A stretch of 64,000 nucleotides of DNA from Hevea brasiliensis (GCF_030052815.1 NC_079496.1:81519652-81583651), one strand, 5' to 3'. Positions 10,629 to 22,120 are shown, numbered from the stretch's first letter. Notes: generated by a model not told the origin, from the sequence alone. Numbers and translations are program-made.

Positions 10629-13600
10629 ATGGCGGACAATAAGAATGTTATTTACGATGTGATTCCGATGATGACTAAGATCACGGAACACAAACTTAAT
10701 GGTTCAAATTACAGGTGGAGTAAGATCATTAGGGTCTATTTGCGTAGCATTGATAAGGATGATCACCTTACTAAAGATCCACCTCGATGATACACAACAA
10801 ACTTGGCTAAGGGAGGGCTCGGTTGTTTTTGCGGCTTGAACTCGATTCACGGTGAGGTAATTAGTTTAATTAATCATTGTGAATTTGTTAAAGAATTGAT
10901 GGATTACTTAGATTTTACGTATTCAGTAAAGGGAATATCTCTGTATTTATGATGTTTGTAAGGCATTCTACCGTCTTGAGAAAGAGAATAAGTCTCTCAC
11001 GGCTTATTTTATGGATTTTAAGCGGGTATATGAGGAACTTAATGTATTGTTGCCTTTTAGTTACGATGTGAAAGTTCGCGAGCCCAACGGGAGCAACTGT
11101 TATGAGTTTTCTTGAGGCCTTCCTTGAGTATGAGGCGCTAAATCTCGATTCTTTCGATTGAGATTTCCTCTTTGCATGAAACATTCACACGGGTCCTTCG
11201 TGCAGAGTACCCAATCTTCACACTGCGGTAGTGCTCTTATTAGCCGTAATCCAAATGGACAACAGGGTAATAGAAGAGGAAGTAGAGGAGGAATTACAGA
11301 AAGTAATCAGCGTAATGGAGAGGCTAGTTCTAATCGGGACTCAAGAGGAGTCATTTGTTATTATTGTCATGAGCACAGCCATACAAAATATAATTGTCAA
11401 GACGACAGAGGAAAAATCAGCGATCACATAAGGCAAATATGGCGTGAGGATTCTACGGTATCTTCCTCTGAGAAAAGCTGTTTTGGTATCTGCGGAAGAT
11501 TTTGCACGATTTTCCCGATGTCAGGCATCTCTAAAGCCTACGGTTCCCTATCAACTGCGATCATGAGTCGAGTAAATCCACTACATGCCTTGTGTCTTCC
11601 TCATCCAAATGGGTTATTGATTACGGTGCAACAGATCACATGAGTAATTCTAGTCTTCTATCCGCTTTTGGTCTAATCCACTTCCTCTCATTACTTTATG
11701 CCGATGGTTCTACTTCTTGTGTCATGGGTTAGGCTGCGAATCCGACCGTCAATTTCTTTGTCATCTGTTTTGTGTCTACCAAATTTCTCTTTTAATCTAC
11801 TTTGTTAGTAAACTTACTCGTACCTTAAATTGTTCTATTTCCTTTTTTACGATCGGTGTTTGTTTGAGGATCTTACGACGGCAGATTATTGGTAGAGGGC
11901 GTGAGTCGGTGGTCTCTACATTACGGAAAATCATGTACCGCGGTCGCTTGTTTGCTCGATCTGTAACACCTCTTGAAGCTCATTGTAGATTGGGTCATCC
12001 TTCTTTTCTACCATGAAGAAGTTGTGTCCTCGATTTGATCTTTATCGATCTTAGAATGTGAGTCATGTCGGTTGCAAAACATCATCGTTTGCCTTACGTG
12101 TCTAGAGTCAATAAGCGGGCTTCATCCCCTTTTGAGTTAGTTCATTCGATGTTTGGGGTCCTTGTTCATTACTTCTAAAGCTGGATTTCGTTATTTTGTT
12201 ACTTTTGTTGATGATTACTCGTGTTACTTGGTTATATTTAATGAAAAATCGTTACGAGTTGTTTTCTATCTTTTGTGCCTTTTGTAATGAAATCAAAACT
12301 CAATTTAATATTTAAATGCGCATATTAAGAAGTGACAATGCTAAAGAATATTTTTCAGACAATTTCGATCTTACATGACACAAAATGGCATTCTTCATCG
12401 TCTTCTGTGGATACCCCATCCCAAAATGGCGTGGCGAAAGAAAAATCGGCATCTTCTTGAGGTAACTCGTGCTCTTCTTTTTAGATGAAAGTACCTAAAC
12501 ACTTTTGGCGGATCACGGTTTCTCGGCATGTTTTTGATCAATCGTATGCCGTCTTACGTCCTTAATGGGGATATTCCTTATACCGCTTTGTTCCTACAAA
12601 ATCTTTGTTTCTGTTGAACCTCGTATTTTTGGTTGTACTTGTTTTGTACGTGATGTTCGTCATGAGTTACTAAATTGGATCCAAAGTCTCTCAAATGTGT
12701 CTTCCTTGGGTACTCCGGATTCAAAAAGGGTACATTGTTTCTCTCCTACTCTTAATCGTTATCTTGTTTACTGCAGATGTCACATTTTTGAGTCCACTTC
12801 ATTTTTTCTCAATCATCCGTGTATGAGAGTCGGGGAGGAGGATGATATCTTAATATATCTTGCCCAATCAATGTCTAGTCCTCTCTCACGGCTGTTTCTT
12901 ACGTCTCTAGACCTACTCGGCCTCCGTTGTTCATGTTTATTCCGGGAGATTGGAGATTCGACTCGGATCCTCCACGGCTACTTCGTTGGGAGATCCTGTA
13001 CCTCATCGATCATGATTACGATCTAGATTTACCCATTGCTCTTCGTAAGGTAAGCGTTCATGTACTTACCCTATCTCTTCTTTTGTTTCTTATAATCAAT
13101 TGTCTTCTTGTTCTCGGTGTTTTGTTACTTCTTTAGACTCTGTTCCTATCCCTAATCATTGGTGAGGCCTTTGTCTCATCTGGTGGTGTCTTGCTATGAA
13201 AGAAGAAATGGAGGCTTTAGATGCTAATGGTACATGGGAGCTGTTGCCTTTGCCCTTGGTAAGAAAGCAATTGGTTGCAAATGGGTATTCTGATGAGGTA
13301 AATCACGATGGTTCTGTGGCTAGATTAAAAGCACGCCTTGTAGCAAAAGGATATGCTCAGACATATGGGGTTGATTACTCTGACACTTTTTCTCCTGTAG
13401 CTAAACTTACTTCTGTTCGCTTATTTATCTCTTTAGCAGCTACATATGATTGGCCCCTGCACCAATTGAATATCAAGAATGCTTTCCTTCATGGTGATCT
13501 TCGGGAGGAGGTGTATATGGAGCAACCACAGGTTTGTTGCTCGGGAGTTGGGTAAAGTTTGTAGGCTTCGGAAGTCTCTTTATGGCTTGAAACAAAGTCC

Positions 13601-14658
13601 TAGGGCCTGGTTTGGGAGATTCAGTGAAACAGTACAGGAATTTGGTATGCAAAAGAGTAAGTGTGATCACTCAGTATTTTATAAGCAATCTGAGGCTGGT
13701 CTAATTCTCTGGTAGTCTATGTGGATGACATTATCATCACCGGGAGTGACTCTGCAGGTATTTCATCTCTTAAAACCTTCCTCCAAACCAGTTTGGACCA
13801 AAGACTTGGGATTATTAAAGTATTTTTGGGTATTGAAGTTATGAGAAGTAAGAAGGGTATTTTCTTGTCTCAAAGAAAATATGTCATCGATCTATTGACA
13901 GAGACAGAAAATTAGGTGCTAAGCCTTGTAGTGCACCAATGACTCCAAATTTACAAGCGTTAGCGAGGATAGTGAGTTGTTTGAAGATCCAGAGAGATAC
14001 GGGAGATTGGTAGGAAAATTGAACTACCTTCTTGTCACTCGTCCCGACATTGCTTATGCCGTTAGTGTGGTAAGTCGGTTTATGTCTTCCCAACCGTTGC
14101 TCATTGGGAAGCCTTGGGACAAATCTTGTGCTATCTGAAGGAGCTCGGGAAGAGGTTTGTTATATGGTAATCATGGGCATTTGAATGTTGAATGTTTTTG
14201 AGATGCCGAGGCTGGATCTAAGGTTGATAGGAGGTCAACTCTGGATATTGCGTTTTGTTGGAGGAAATTTGGTGTCTTGGAAAAGCAAGAAGCGAGTGTA
14301 GTTTCTCGATCTAGTGCTGAATCGAATCTGAGCCATGGCACAATCAGTATGTGAGGTAATGTGGATATTTCAATTACTAGATGAGACAGGTTTTAAGATC
14401 CCCCTGCCTGCGAAATTGTGGTGTGATAATCAAGCTGCTCTCCATATTGCTTCTAATCCGGTATTTCATGAGCGGACCAAACATATTGAGATTGATTGTC
14501 ACTTTGTTCGTGAAAAGATTCAACAACAGATCATCTCAACAGGACATATCAAAACTGGAGAGCAGTTAGGAGATATTTTCACAAAAGCTCTGAATGGAGC
14601 TAGGATTGACTACATTTGTAACAAGTTGGGCATGATTAACATCTATGCTCCAACTTGA
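10629..14658 (+). pseudogene. Copy C gag-pol, multiply frameshifted
   Basis: The gag start codon is at 10629, giving MADNKNVIYDVIPMMTKITE. A knuckle (CYYCHEHSHTKYNC, with the Gly before His changed to Ser) lies near 11345-11400, protease near 11600-11640, integrase at about 11960-12480, and RT at 13196-13915 with YVDD at 13718-13729. RNase H ends at the TGA at 14656-14658. The stretch 13196-13540 is open, as is 14335-14658 (LWCDNQAALH). Between 10790 and 13190, and again at 13900-14335, small indels occur every few tens of bases relative to copy E. No long product is possible as written; whether the lesions are real is treated in the findings. Confidence 0.9.
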
Positions 14659-14665
14659 GGGGGAG
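14656..14665 (+). other. Copy C polypurine tract
   Basis: TGAGGGGGAG immediately 5' of the 3' LTR. The tract overlaps the RNase H stop codon. Confidence 0.9.
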
Positions 14666-14855
14666 TGTTATGGAAAGTCAATCATTATATTATTTCTGTG
14701 TATATTCTGTATTCTGTATTCCTATTTAGGATTTCTTATTTAGGATTTCTTCCTAATTAGTATAACACAATTATAGGAATCAATTGTATATAAATACCCA
14801 TGTACAGATTAATTGAAATCAATGAGAATCATCTCTTTCTACATCTCTTTCTACA
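14666..14855 (+). repeat. Copy C 3' LTR
   Basis: 190 bp, apparently identical to 10158-10347, including the terminal 12-13 bp duplication. TSD TCTTG follows at 14856-14860. Confidence 0.95.
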
Positions 14856-15283
14856 TCTTGCAACACACGGTTGTCTTCCTTCACGGTGGACATCTCTTTG
14901 GCATGAGCAATCTTCAAGGCTTCGTTTTCACTCACCAACTTGTCTCGGGTTTCCTTGAGTGCAGCTTGGACTTTACCTCGGGTCTCCTCTAACCCCTCAC
15001 CAAGTTCACTTACTCGGCTCTCCAGCTCCTCAAATCTGTCATCCCCGCGGATCAAGTGGTCTTCTATCCTGTCCACTATCGCCTCCTCACGGCTCAAGTG
15101 ATCTTCTACCTTGTCCAGCCTCATTTCAATGCTCCCTAACTCCTCTCTCATCCTAGAAGAGCTCATAAACTTGGGCAGCACCTTACTCTTCTCACCAGCT
15201 GACTGTCCCACCAATGAAGAACTACCTTGCACAACTTGCACCTTGCTACTGTCTTCTTGCATCTTGTTGCTTGTTTCAGCCAT
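14856..15283 (-). pseudogene. Gag-only element: gag N-terminal part (split by copy C)
   Basis: The minus-strand frame starts at the ATG at 15283 (MAETSNKMQEDSSKVQ), about 26 nt beyond the primer-binding site, and is open to the insertion border. After a Ser-rich head it is strongly charged with heptad-like Leu/Ile spacing (MRLDKVEDHLSREEAIVDRIEDHL), so a coiled coil is likely. If the Copia-A insertion and one TSD copy are discounted, this part and 9189-10157 are in the same register, giving an intact gag of about 463 residues before the insertion. The start was chosen as the first ATG after the primer site. Function is inferred from position only: structural or RNA-binding. Confidence 0.7.
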
Positions 15284-15309
15284 AATTACCGAACACTCCT
15301 CAAACTAGG

Positions 15310-15321
15310 GCTCTGATACCA
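15310..15321 (-). other. Primer-binding site of the gag-only element
   Basis: TGGTATCAGAGC on the minus strand, 2 nt from the 5' LTR end at 15324. Initiator tRNA-Met type. Confidence 0.9.
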
Positions 15322-15323
15322 AC

Positions 15324-17587
15324 TGTCACGGGGGTATATTTTTCGCATCCAAAAACCTCCCAAACCCGTGCGGCACTTGTTCCTCCAACAAGTCAGCCTC
15401 CTCAAAAGTCCCACGGATCTCTCGGCTACCAATCTTACACCAAGATACACGGCAACCAATCCACAGACAACAATGTCCAAGCCAAGGAACCTCACGGTAA
15501 CAATTCTTGCACAAGCCACCCAAAGAACCTCGCGGCTATAAAGTCCACACCCACAATGGAATTACAATGGCCAACCGTTACCCCAGCAACCAAGCAACCA
15601 ATCTCACACACAAGTCACAAGGATGTCCACGGCAATGACCCAATATAAACCTCCCCAAGGTTCACGGCAACTTGCAAGAATCCCCAAATACCAAGTGTTC
15701 CAAGGAAGCTTACGGCCACTAAGTCACCAAAGATCACAATGAACCTCACGTTCACAAAGTTGGCAATCCCAACAACCCAAGTGTCCCACGGCAACAAGGT
15801 TACACCCCAAACACAATAATAGCCGAAACACTCAACAACAAGCAACAATGGTGCTAACGGCAACACTTTCAACTAACAAGGGTCTCAATGGCCGAAACTC
15901 AACACCAACCCAAGCAAGAGTCATACGGCAACCAAGTTTACACCAAACTTATCAATGGCCGAATCCACAATCACAAGCAACAACAATGATACTCACGGCA
16001 ACCACAAACTACCACAAGTAACCTCACGCAAGCAACACTCAATCAACTCAAGCAAGAAGTTACAATAAACCAAAAGTAACTAACCTCATGGCAATGACAC
16101 ACAAGGCAGCAAGCAATCCCAATAGTGCACATCAACAAGTAAGCCACACCTCAATACCATGCGCTTCAAGCAACCAATAATGGAATCCTACGCAAGGCAA
16201 CCAAGGTCACACGGCAACAAGTCCCACAATGCGCATGACCAAGCCACAAAGACAACCATTCAACAACCCATACGCAAGGCATACACAAACCATACAAACC
16301 ATGCGCATCAACATGCCAAAGAAAGGTAGAAGAGCAAGAGTAACCAAAGTAGAAACTACTTCTCTTATTCCTTTACAAATAACTATACATTTGCCAAAGG
16401 AAAACAAAGAACTCTCAAAGCTCTCAAAGTGTGCTCCCGCTCACTCAATCTCACGCACTCTCTATCTCTACACAAATGAGGGAACAAACCCCTTATATTT
16501 ACATGCCGGCTGCCCACTCATGATGGCCATTGTGTGGCCCAATTTAAAACACTATAAATTGTACACATAAAATAATATGGGAAGGACAACAAGGGCTGGC
16601 TGCGTTTGACACCTCAAACAGCCGTGGCATTTCAAATGGCCAAAGGAGGGAAACTTTGGCGCCTCACCATTGGCCCCCAAGTGGGCTGGCCACTCCTTGC
16701 GCCCCACATGGGCTGTTGGCCATTCACGCTGCATGTTGGGCTTCCAACTCACGCTGCATGGATTCAAGATGGCCATGCACGTAGGCCATCCATCCGCTTG
16801 CCTCTTCATGAACAAGCCACCTAGCGCTTCATGCAACCAATCACTTGTCAAGGCCATGTGGGCTGCACCATGTTAATTTCCCCACGTAAATTCTTCATGG
16901 CCCATGCATGCTTCACTTACCAATTCACGTTGCATTTTACCATAGTGCGCCACTTACTTGGCTTCACGCTACATGGCATGTTCTCTCACATTGCATGGAT
17001 TTCATTTTGGTTCCTCACGCCACCTTGCATGTTTCTTGGCTCCATTTAGGCGTGGCACATGGCCATTAATTCCACATGTCCCGTGGATGGTTGACTTGGG
17101 CCATCAATTGTGCGCCCCATTATCTTACCCCATGTGCCGCCCATTAGTGGCTCACCATGCACAAACATATTAGGCTTCACGTGGAACTCCACTACCACAA
17201 TTACCATGCATGTTCCTCACGTAAGCCATGCCCATGCAACATGCACATGCATGTGATTTCCCACTCACACTTCACATGCTATCCACTAATGCACCTCATG
17301 CCATTTAGTGCGCCACTCCAATTGCCCATGCAATTCACGTAGCTTTCCCATGCATCATGACAATTCTCATGTGGACCATGCCATGCAAGCTCACGTCCAT
17401 TTAAAGGAACCCCATGCACAAGTCTCACGTGAAATTCCCCCATGCAAAATACCATGCAGCTCATGTCCCAACTTCCCACAATAATTCGGCCATGCACACA
17501 ATTCCGGCTTCACTCGGTCGGCTTCACTCGGGCAGCTTCCAGCACAAAATTCATTGGACTTCTCGGGGCAACAAAAATGGGGTGACA
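15324..17587 (-). repeat. 5' LTR of the gag-only element (2264 bp, uninterrupted)
   Basis: Bounded by TGTCACGGGGG and GGGTGACA, a short inverted terminal repeat. It aligns along its whole length with the split LTR at 4309-9177. No protein-coding frame in it resembles a known family; the open stretches are by-products of CATGC/GCATG-rich composition. A tandem duplication of CTTCACTCGGTCGG-type sequence lies at about 17508-17530. Confidence 0.9.
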
Positions 17588-17826
17588 CACGCGTCGGTGC
17601 ATGAGATAATGGCGAATGACGAAATTGGTGTGTGCGGTCACACGCTTCAAAATCCGGTCACGGGACTTTGTGGGTAGGGTTGCCGGTGGTCTATCATCCT
17701 TCCTAGGTGGGCGGTGAGATCCAATGTTACCTTAACTAGGTAACCTCACACCAAAGAGGCTTTGAAGAAAAGGGGACAGAAAACCTTTCTCTAATCTGGA
17801 ACTAATAGCCCATTGCTCTGATACCA
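17588..17826 (-). other. Copia-B leader, distal part, with primer-binding site
   Basis: Continuation of the leader interrupted at 4308. The minus-strand primer site TGGTATCAGAGCA is at 17814-17826, abutting the 5' LTR. No coding potential. Confidence 0.8.
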
Positions 17827-18020
17827 TGTATGTTAAGGAATTTTTTATTAATTTTAATTGAGCATATACATAGGTATTTATATACAAAATTGTCCTACAC
17901 TAATTAGGAATTCTACATATTAGGAATTCTACACTAATTAGGAAACATATATTAATAGGAATTCTTATAAGATGAGGTAACCTCGCTATATAGGGCTCTA
18001 TCAGGATGATATTCATAACA
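17827..18020 (-). repeat. Copia-B 5' LTR
   Basis: 194 bp from TGTATGTTAAGG to TTCATAACA as read on the + strand (TGTTATGAA... on the element strand). TTAGGAATTCTACA-type units repeat inside, as in other short copia LTRs here. TGAAA (18021-18025) would be the host-side TSD; its partner is outside the window. Confidence 0.8.
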
Positions 18021-18164
18021 TGAAAGATAGAGAAGGCAGAGAAAGAAAGGGAAATATGAGGAAAGAAAGTCCAATTTTAATATATTAATTTTAAACATTA
18101 TAATTCATTATAGGACTTAATTGTAGCAGGTGGTCTGTAATTACAATATGTTTTTGCTGATTGT

Positions 18165-18360
18165 AGTTCCTTTCTTCATTTTTGAGGACAAGAATGATTT
18201 TAAGGAGGTGGGGAATGTTATGATTAAGCAGTTAGTAAATGATATAAATAGTCATTTGCATTGTAATTGATAGGCATTCATCAAATCAATAATACAACAA
18301 TTATTCTCTCTAATTCTCCTCTCTCTCTCTCTCTTCTTCTAATTCTAGTGTTATGGTGTT
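18165..18360 (+). mobile_element. Ty3/gypsy 3'-end scrap: polypurine tract and LTR start
   Basis: The segment TTTTGAGGACAAGAATGATTTTAAGG resembles the end of many plant gypsy polyproteins (LEDKNDFK). It is followed by the purine tract AAGGAGGTGGGGAA and an LTR-like start TGTTATGATTAAGCAG at 18216. A (CT)n run lies at about 18320-18342. The rest of the element is absent. Confidence 0.5.
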
Positions 18361-18365
18361 CTGAG

Positions 18366-18545
18366 ATTCTGCTATGTAACATGCTCCTTTGATATATCTA
18401 AGAATGCGAATACTGCATTCCAGTGACAATCACTTGGAGCCTGAATAAACTGACTAAACATGCTTACAGTAAAGGAAATGTTTGGTCTTGTGATTGGAAG
18501 ATAGTTGAACTTACGCACCAACCAATTGTGATTGTATGATAGTTT
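18366..18545 (-). pseudogene. Copia RT/RNase H scrap
   Basis: Minus-strand translation gives WLVRKFNYLPITRPNISF and VSMFSQFIQAPSDCHWNAV, the well-known copia segment between RT and RNase H (compare LVGKLNYL.VTRPDIAYAVSVVSQFM in the other elements). About 180 bp survive, next to a gypsy scrap of opposite orientation. Both edges are undefined. Confidence 0.65.
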
Positions 18546-19435
18546 TAATCAAGGGGAGATATGGAAGGGAGACAAGAGAATGCAATGAAAAAATTCAGAT
18601 TTTTTTAAAAGTTTCTTAATTACTAATAATTCTTTTCAAGGTCTAACATTCAAATATATCACATCATATGATTACTTGAAAAGATTTTTTAATAAAATAT
18701 TTGCCATTTTAGTAATTTGAGAGTTTGAATACACGCTTTTTCAAACCTGGCTACAACACTAATTAGAAATGAAAGTTGATAAAATTAAAAGATTGGTCAT
18801 AATTGCATATTTGAGCAAAAATTTGGAATTTTTTTGTTCATTAACCCTATTTTCTAAAAATGTATGCTATTTGGTATTTCTTTACTTTTTGTTATAAAAA
18901 ATGTAATGAAGTCAGTATTAGAGTTTTATTTGTATGTAGTCTGTCCTTGCATAAAAATGTAAATATGGTTATTAATTCAAGTATCATACATAATATATTA
19001 ATGATGGACCATTGACATCAGTTATAAAAAGTGTGATATTTTAACCTATTTAGTTAAAATAGAATGCAAGAATATACTCAGTAATTTGAGCTCGGATAAT
19101 TTAGTCCTGTTATAACAAAAAATAAAAATAAAAATAAAAATAAAAATAAAATCCCCAACAACTACTAGCTAATGGAAGAAAAAGCTGGTTTTGACCCGTA
19201 TAAAACTAATAGCTGTTACCAAAGATGTTTTGGTTCTGCAGTTGTTGGTTTGGGCATGAACAGGTAGCCTTTGCTCTCAATTACTGAACAAGCATTCCCT
19301 TGAACATGCAGTTTACTAGTACAGAAGTTTTACTTGTGATTTTATTTTTATTTAGCTTTTATAATAATTTTTAGTTATCTGTTTTATAGCACCTGTTCTT
19401 TTACGTATTGAAATTTTACTTTGTGGTGGATGCAG
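18546..19435. other. AT-rich intron-like sequence, no gene seen
   Basis: No coding or transposon domain is recognised. An (AAAAT)n pentanucleotide run lies at 19117-19152. The stretch ends in the splice acceptor TGGATGCAG at 19435, so at least its right part is host-gene intron. Confidence 0.5.
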
Positions 19436-19678
19436 TCAATAGGTCAAGTGGTTTCTGTAGACATGAAGCAGATCACGCTTGTTAAAACATTATTAGTTGC
19501 TCGTGACACATTGCTTGAAGGGCTACAAAAACTTAGCAAAGCCATTGACCAAGCTATTGATTTAACTGATTTTTCCAAAATGAATGATGAGGGGATGTTT
19601 GATTGCATCTTGCGACCAAATCTGAGCACTGCTGATGGTGAAGTTTCAGGACAAGGCAAGCCACAAAATGTTCTTGAG
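19436..19678 (+). CDS. Host esterase gene, exon a (first visible)
   Basis: Starts after the acceptor TGCAG and ends CTTGAG|GTCC. It encodes 81 residues beginning SIGQVVSVDMKQITLVKTLL and rich in helix-forming residues (LLEGLQKLSKAIDQAIDL), part of the FAM135 N-terminal region upstream of the hydrolase domain. Exons 5' of this are not recognised between 18021 and 19435 and probably lie left of the Copia-B stack. Confidence 0.8.
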
Positions 19679-19781
19679 GTCCTTTCTTTGTTTTGTATAA
19701 CAGATAATTCTTTATTTTATTTTATATTTTATTTTAATTTTTTTTATTAGTTACTGACTTTATGCTCTTTTCTTGAAACAG

Positions 19782-19915
19782 AAGTCAAGCAGCATTGCAG
19801 ATTGTCGAAATGATGTGTTGCCCTGCACTTTATCAGAGGATACTGTTGTTAACATTTTCCATTCCCTGGGTGCTCAATTATCGTACTTATGGAACACTTT
19901 TCTGCAGTTTCACAG
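19782..19915 (+). CDS. Host esterase gene, exon b
   Basis: Acceptor TTGAAACAG, donor CACAG|GTTTG. It encodes KSSSIADCRNDVL... to LWNTFLQFH plus the first two bases of an Arg codon completed at 47531. The donor region (19894-19924) is repeated exactly at 20065-20095 inside the intron. Confidence 0.85.
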
Positions 19916-20646
19916 GTTTGCCTTAAACTAAATTGTCACAATGAACTGAGCTTTGCTGTATTTCCTTTTAACAAGTTGAAAAGCGTAAGTTGTAGCTTTG
20001 CCTCTTTGTTTAGATGCATCAAAGTTGAACACCATTAAAATGTAAACCGGGCATTAACTTCTTCACACTTTTCTGCAGTTTCACAGGTTTGCCTTTAAAT
20101 AAATGTGAATATTCGATCAAACTTCAAATTTCATAAAACTAAAAATAATGATAACTAATAGTACTAATATATTAAAACTTAAATAGTCTTTTAACGTTTT
20201 AAAATTAAAGTCGAGCAATTATAAAATAACTACTCTTCAATCTTCATAAAGAGTAGCATCATAATCTTCATCCTCTTGATACTTGTCTTCTAAATCAATA
20301 TCTTCATCATCTTTCTAATCTTGAAGAACTAAAGGAATATTATTTAGTTTTCAAGTTAGTGGATGATGTTTTCCCTTCCTTTTGGATAGATCTTCAAATA
20401 GGTATAGATGCAAAATTTTTTCTTTTGAAAAATATAATAAGAGAGTGGTAGTGTTGAAAATGGAAATATTTGACGTTTGTGATATTGGATGTGGTGGTTT
20501 GATGAGATTTTGGCAACTAGTTATCACCAACGATACTAATTTTAAAAAGTTGCCAGTACGTCAATATCGGATTCTGGTAGATCGACAAATTTCGAGTTGA
20601 GTGGTAGTGCTTTTTGTTAATGAAAGTGCTTGCTGAAAGTGAAAAT
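19916..20646. other. Start of the 27.6-kb intron, before Copia-C
   Basis: Mostly AT-rich. It holds the 31-bp duplicated exon-end/donor at 20065-20095. On the minus strand at about 20237-20310 a short frame reads DDEDIDLEDKYQEDEDYD followed soon by a stop; such acidic tails occur at hAT transposase C-termini but this alone is weak. Confidence 0.4.
20065..20095 (+). repeat. 31-bp duplicate of the exon b 3' end and splice donor
   Basis: Exact copy of 19894-19924 (ACACTTTTCTGCAG...GGTTTGCCTT), 171 bp downstream and still carrying CACAG|GTTTG. It could act as a decoy donor. Confidence 0.9.
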
Positions 20647-20775
20647 TGTTATAGAAGTCGATCGTTGTAGGATATACTTATTAAGAAAGAATTCCTAACA
20701 AATGTAGAATTCCTAACCAATGTATGTGTGTGTGTGTGTGCGCGTGTGTATACATCAATGAAACAACTTTTCTCA
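20647..20775 (+). repeat. Copia-C 5' LTR
   Basis: Starts TGTTATAG and ends TTCTCA, 2 nt before the primer site TGGTATCAGAGC (20778-20789). A (TG)n run is at about 20723-20748. The TSD with the other end is not convincing. Confidence 0.78.
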
Positions 20776-20777
20776 AA

Positions 20778-20789
20778 TGGTATCAGAGC
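20778..20789 (+). other. Copia-C primer-binding site
   Basis: TGGTATCAGAGC, initiator tRNA-Met type, 2 nt after the LTR. Confidence 0.9.
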
Positions 20790-21309
20790 AAAAAGTGAAA
20801 GATCGAAATAATTAGTTTGAGATTACATTTTTGCTTTGTACTTGGCCCTTTTGGCTTGTGACCTTGTTTCTCTACCTTACAACCCTATTCTCTAAGTCAT
20901 CCATATAGGGTGTCTTGTTTGCATCACCGCCCTTCTTGTTAGAGATCTTAGCCATTGATCGGCATTTAGTTAAGTTCTGGTGACCGGACGTGTAGCGTGT
21001 GGCTCTCACGCGCCGTCCATTGTTATGCGCCCTTGGTCCATACGCAGGCGCATGTGGTGTTCTTCGGCAATTTTTGGCGGTTGGATCTCTCCCGTCATTG
21101 CCTCAACTTGGAGGTTTCAACCTCGTAGGCTGTGTTGGGTTTTGGGACTTCTTTCATGGTGGTGCTTCAGAACTTGGCTACTGTGTGCTTTCAGATTACT
21201 GTTTCAGAGGGTATTTGCTACTTCCAGTACTTGGAGGTAGTCTCTTGAATATTTAGGGTTGCAGTCTGTGGATATTTAAAGGACAATAGCTGAGGGTGAG
21301 GCCAAGTTT

Positions 21310-22120
21310 ATGATTCCTGATGAAGTTCCAGTGATGACTAAAATCATTGAACACAAGCTCAACGACTTGAATTACCTGGAATGGAGCAAGATAGTTCGGA
21401 TTTATTCGCAGAACATTGATAAGGATGATCATTTCACAAATGATCCATCGAATGATGATACTAGGAAAGCAAGGCTAAGGGAAGATGCTCGTTTATTCTT
21501 ACGGCTTCAGAATTTAATTCATAGTGAGGTAATTAGTCTTATTAATCACATTAAGGAATTAATGAATTATTTAGAATTTTTGTATTATAGCAAGGCAATA
21601 TTTCTCGCATATATGATATTTGCAAGGTATTTTATCGACCTGAGAAACAGGATAGGACTCTTACAACATATTTTTGGAATTTAAACGTATTTTTGCAGAG
21701 CTTAATGTTCTGTTACCATTCAGTCCTGATGTAAAGGTGCAATAAGCTCAACGTGAGCAAGTGGTTATCATAAGTTTTTTTCTGGTTTACTCTCATAATA
21801 CGAGATTGCTGAATCTCAGATTCTCTCTAGTTTAGAGATTTTGTCTTTGCATGATACCTTCACACGTGTTTTTCGTATAGGGGGTACTCAATTTTCACAA
21901 TCTACTAATGGTGCTCTTTTTAGTTGAAATGTGAGTGGACAATAGGGAAATAGAGGATGATATAGAGGAGGGGTTACTAACAATAGAAATAATCAACGTA
22001 ATGGAGAGGTTAGTTCTAGTAAGGACATAGGAGTCGTCATTTGTTATTATTGCCATGAGCCTGGACACACAAAATGTTATTATTTGAGACTTTAGAGGAA
22101 AAATCAGCGATATTAGGTGG
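21310..22120 (+). pseudogene. Copia-C gag, interrupted by copy D
   Basis: Starts MIPDEVPVMTKIIEHKLND at 21310 and is open to about 21680 (SIDKDD-equivalent NIDKDDHF, LREDARLFLRL). After frameshifts near 21680 and 21760, DNRE-rich sequence leads to a knuckle CYYCHEPGHTKCYY (22042-22080) whose last Cys is shifted compared with GHTKYNC in the sister family. The frame is cut at 22120 by copy D. Confidence 0.82.

Larger units (their letters stand above)
10158..14855 (+). mobile_element. Copia-A copy C: near full-length copia element, coding region shattered
   Basis: LTRs at 10158-10347 and 14666-14855 are both 190 bp and look identical by eye. TCTTG is duplicated at 10153-10157 and 14856-14860. 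Primer-binding site, gag, protease, integrase, RT, RNase H and polypurine tract occur in the correct order on the + strand. Dozens of 1-4 bp indels destroy the frame, an odd pairing with identical LTRs. Both LTRs end in a duplicated CATCTCTTTCTA unit. Confidence 0.96.
4309..17587 (-). mobile_element. Large-LTR, gag-only (TR-GAG-like) LTR retrotransposon, minus strand
   Basis: Two long repeats start TGTCACGGGGG and end GGGTGACA (4309-9177 after removing an insertion, and 15324-17587), each about 2.25 kb. Between them lie, on the minus strand, a primer-binding site, one gag-like ORF and a polypurine tract directly after the stop. There is no protease, RT, RNase H or integrase. This fits non-autonomous LTR elements with gag only (TR-GAG type), which must borrow pol from an autonomous relative. 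CACG flanks both ends as a 4-bp candidate TSD. Two Copia-A copies (4871-7487 and 10158-14855) sit inside it. Superfamily is uncertain; the knuckle spacing CX2CX3HX4C is common in plant Ty3/gypsy gag. Confidence 0.82.

Noticed and set aside
19225..19265. Possible extra exon between TTCTGCAG and GAACAG|GTAGCC
   Set aside because: Splice words fit but the short frame contains a stop in the phase needed and I recognise no family sequence.
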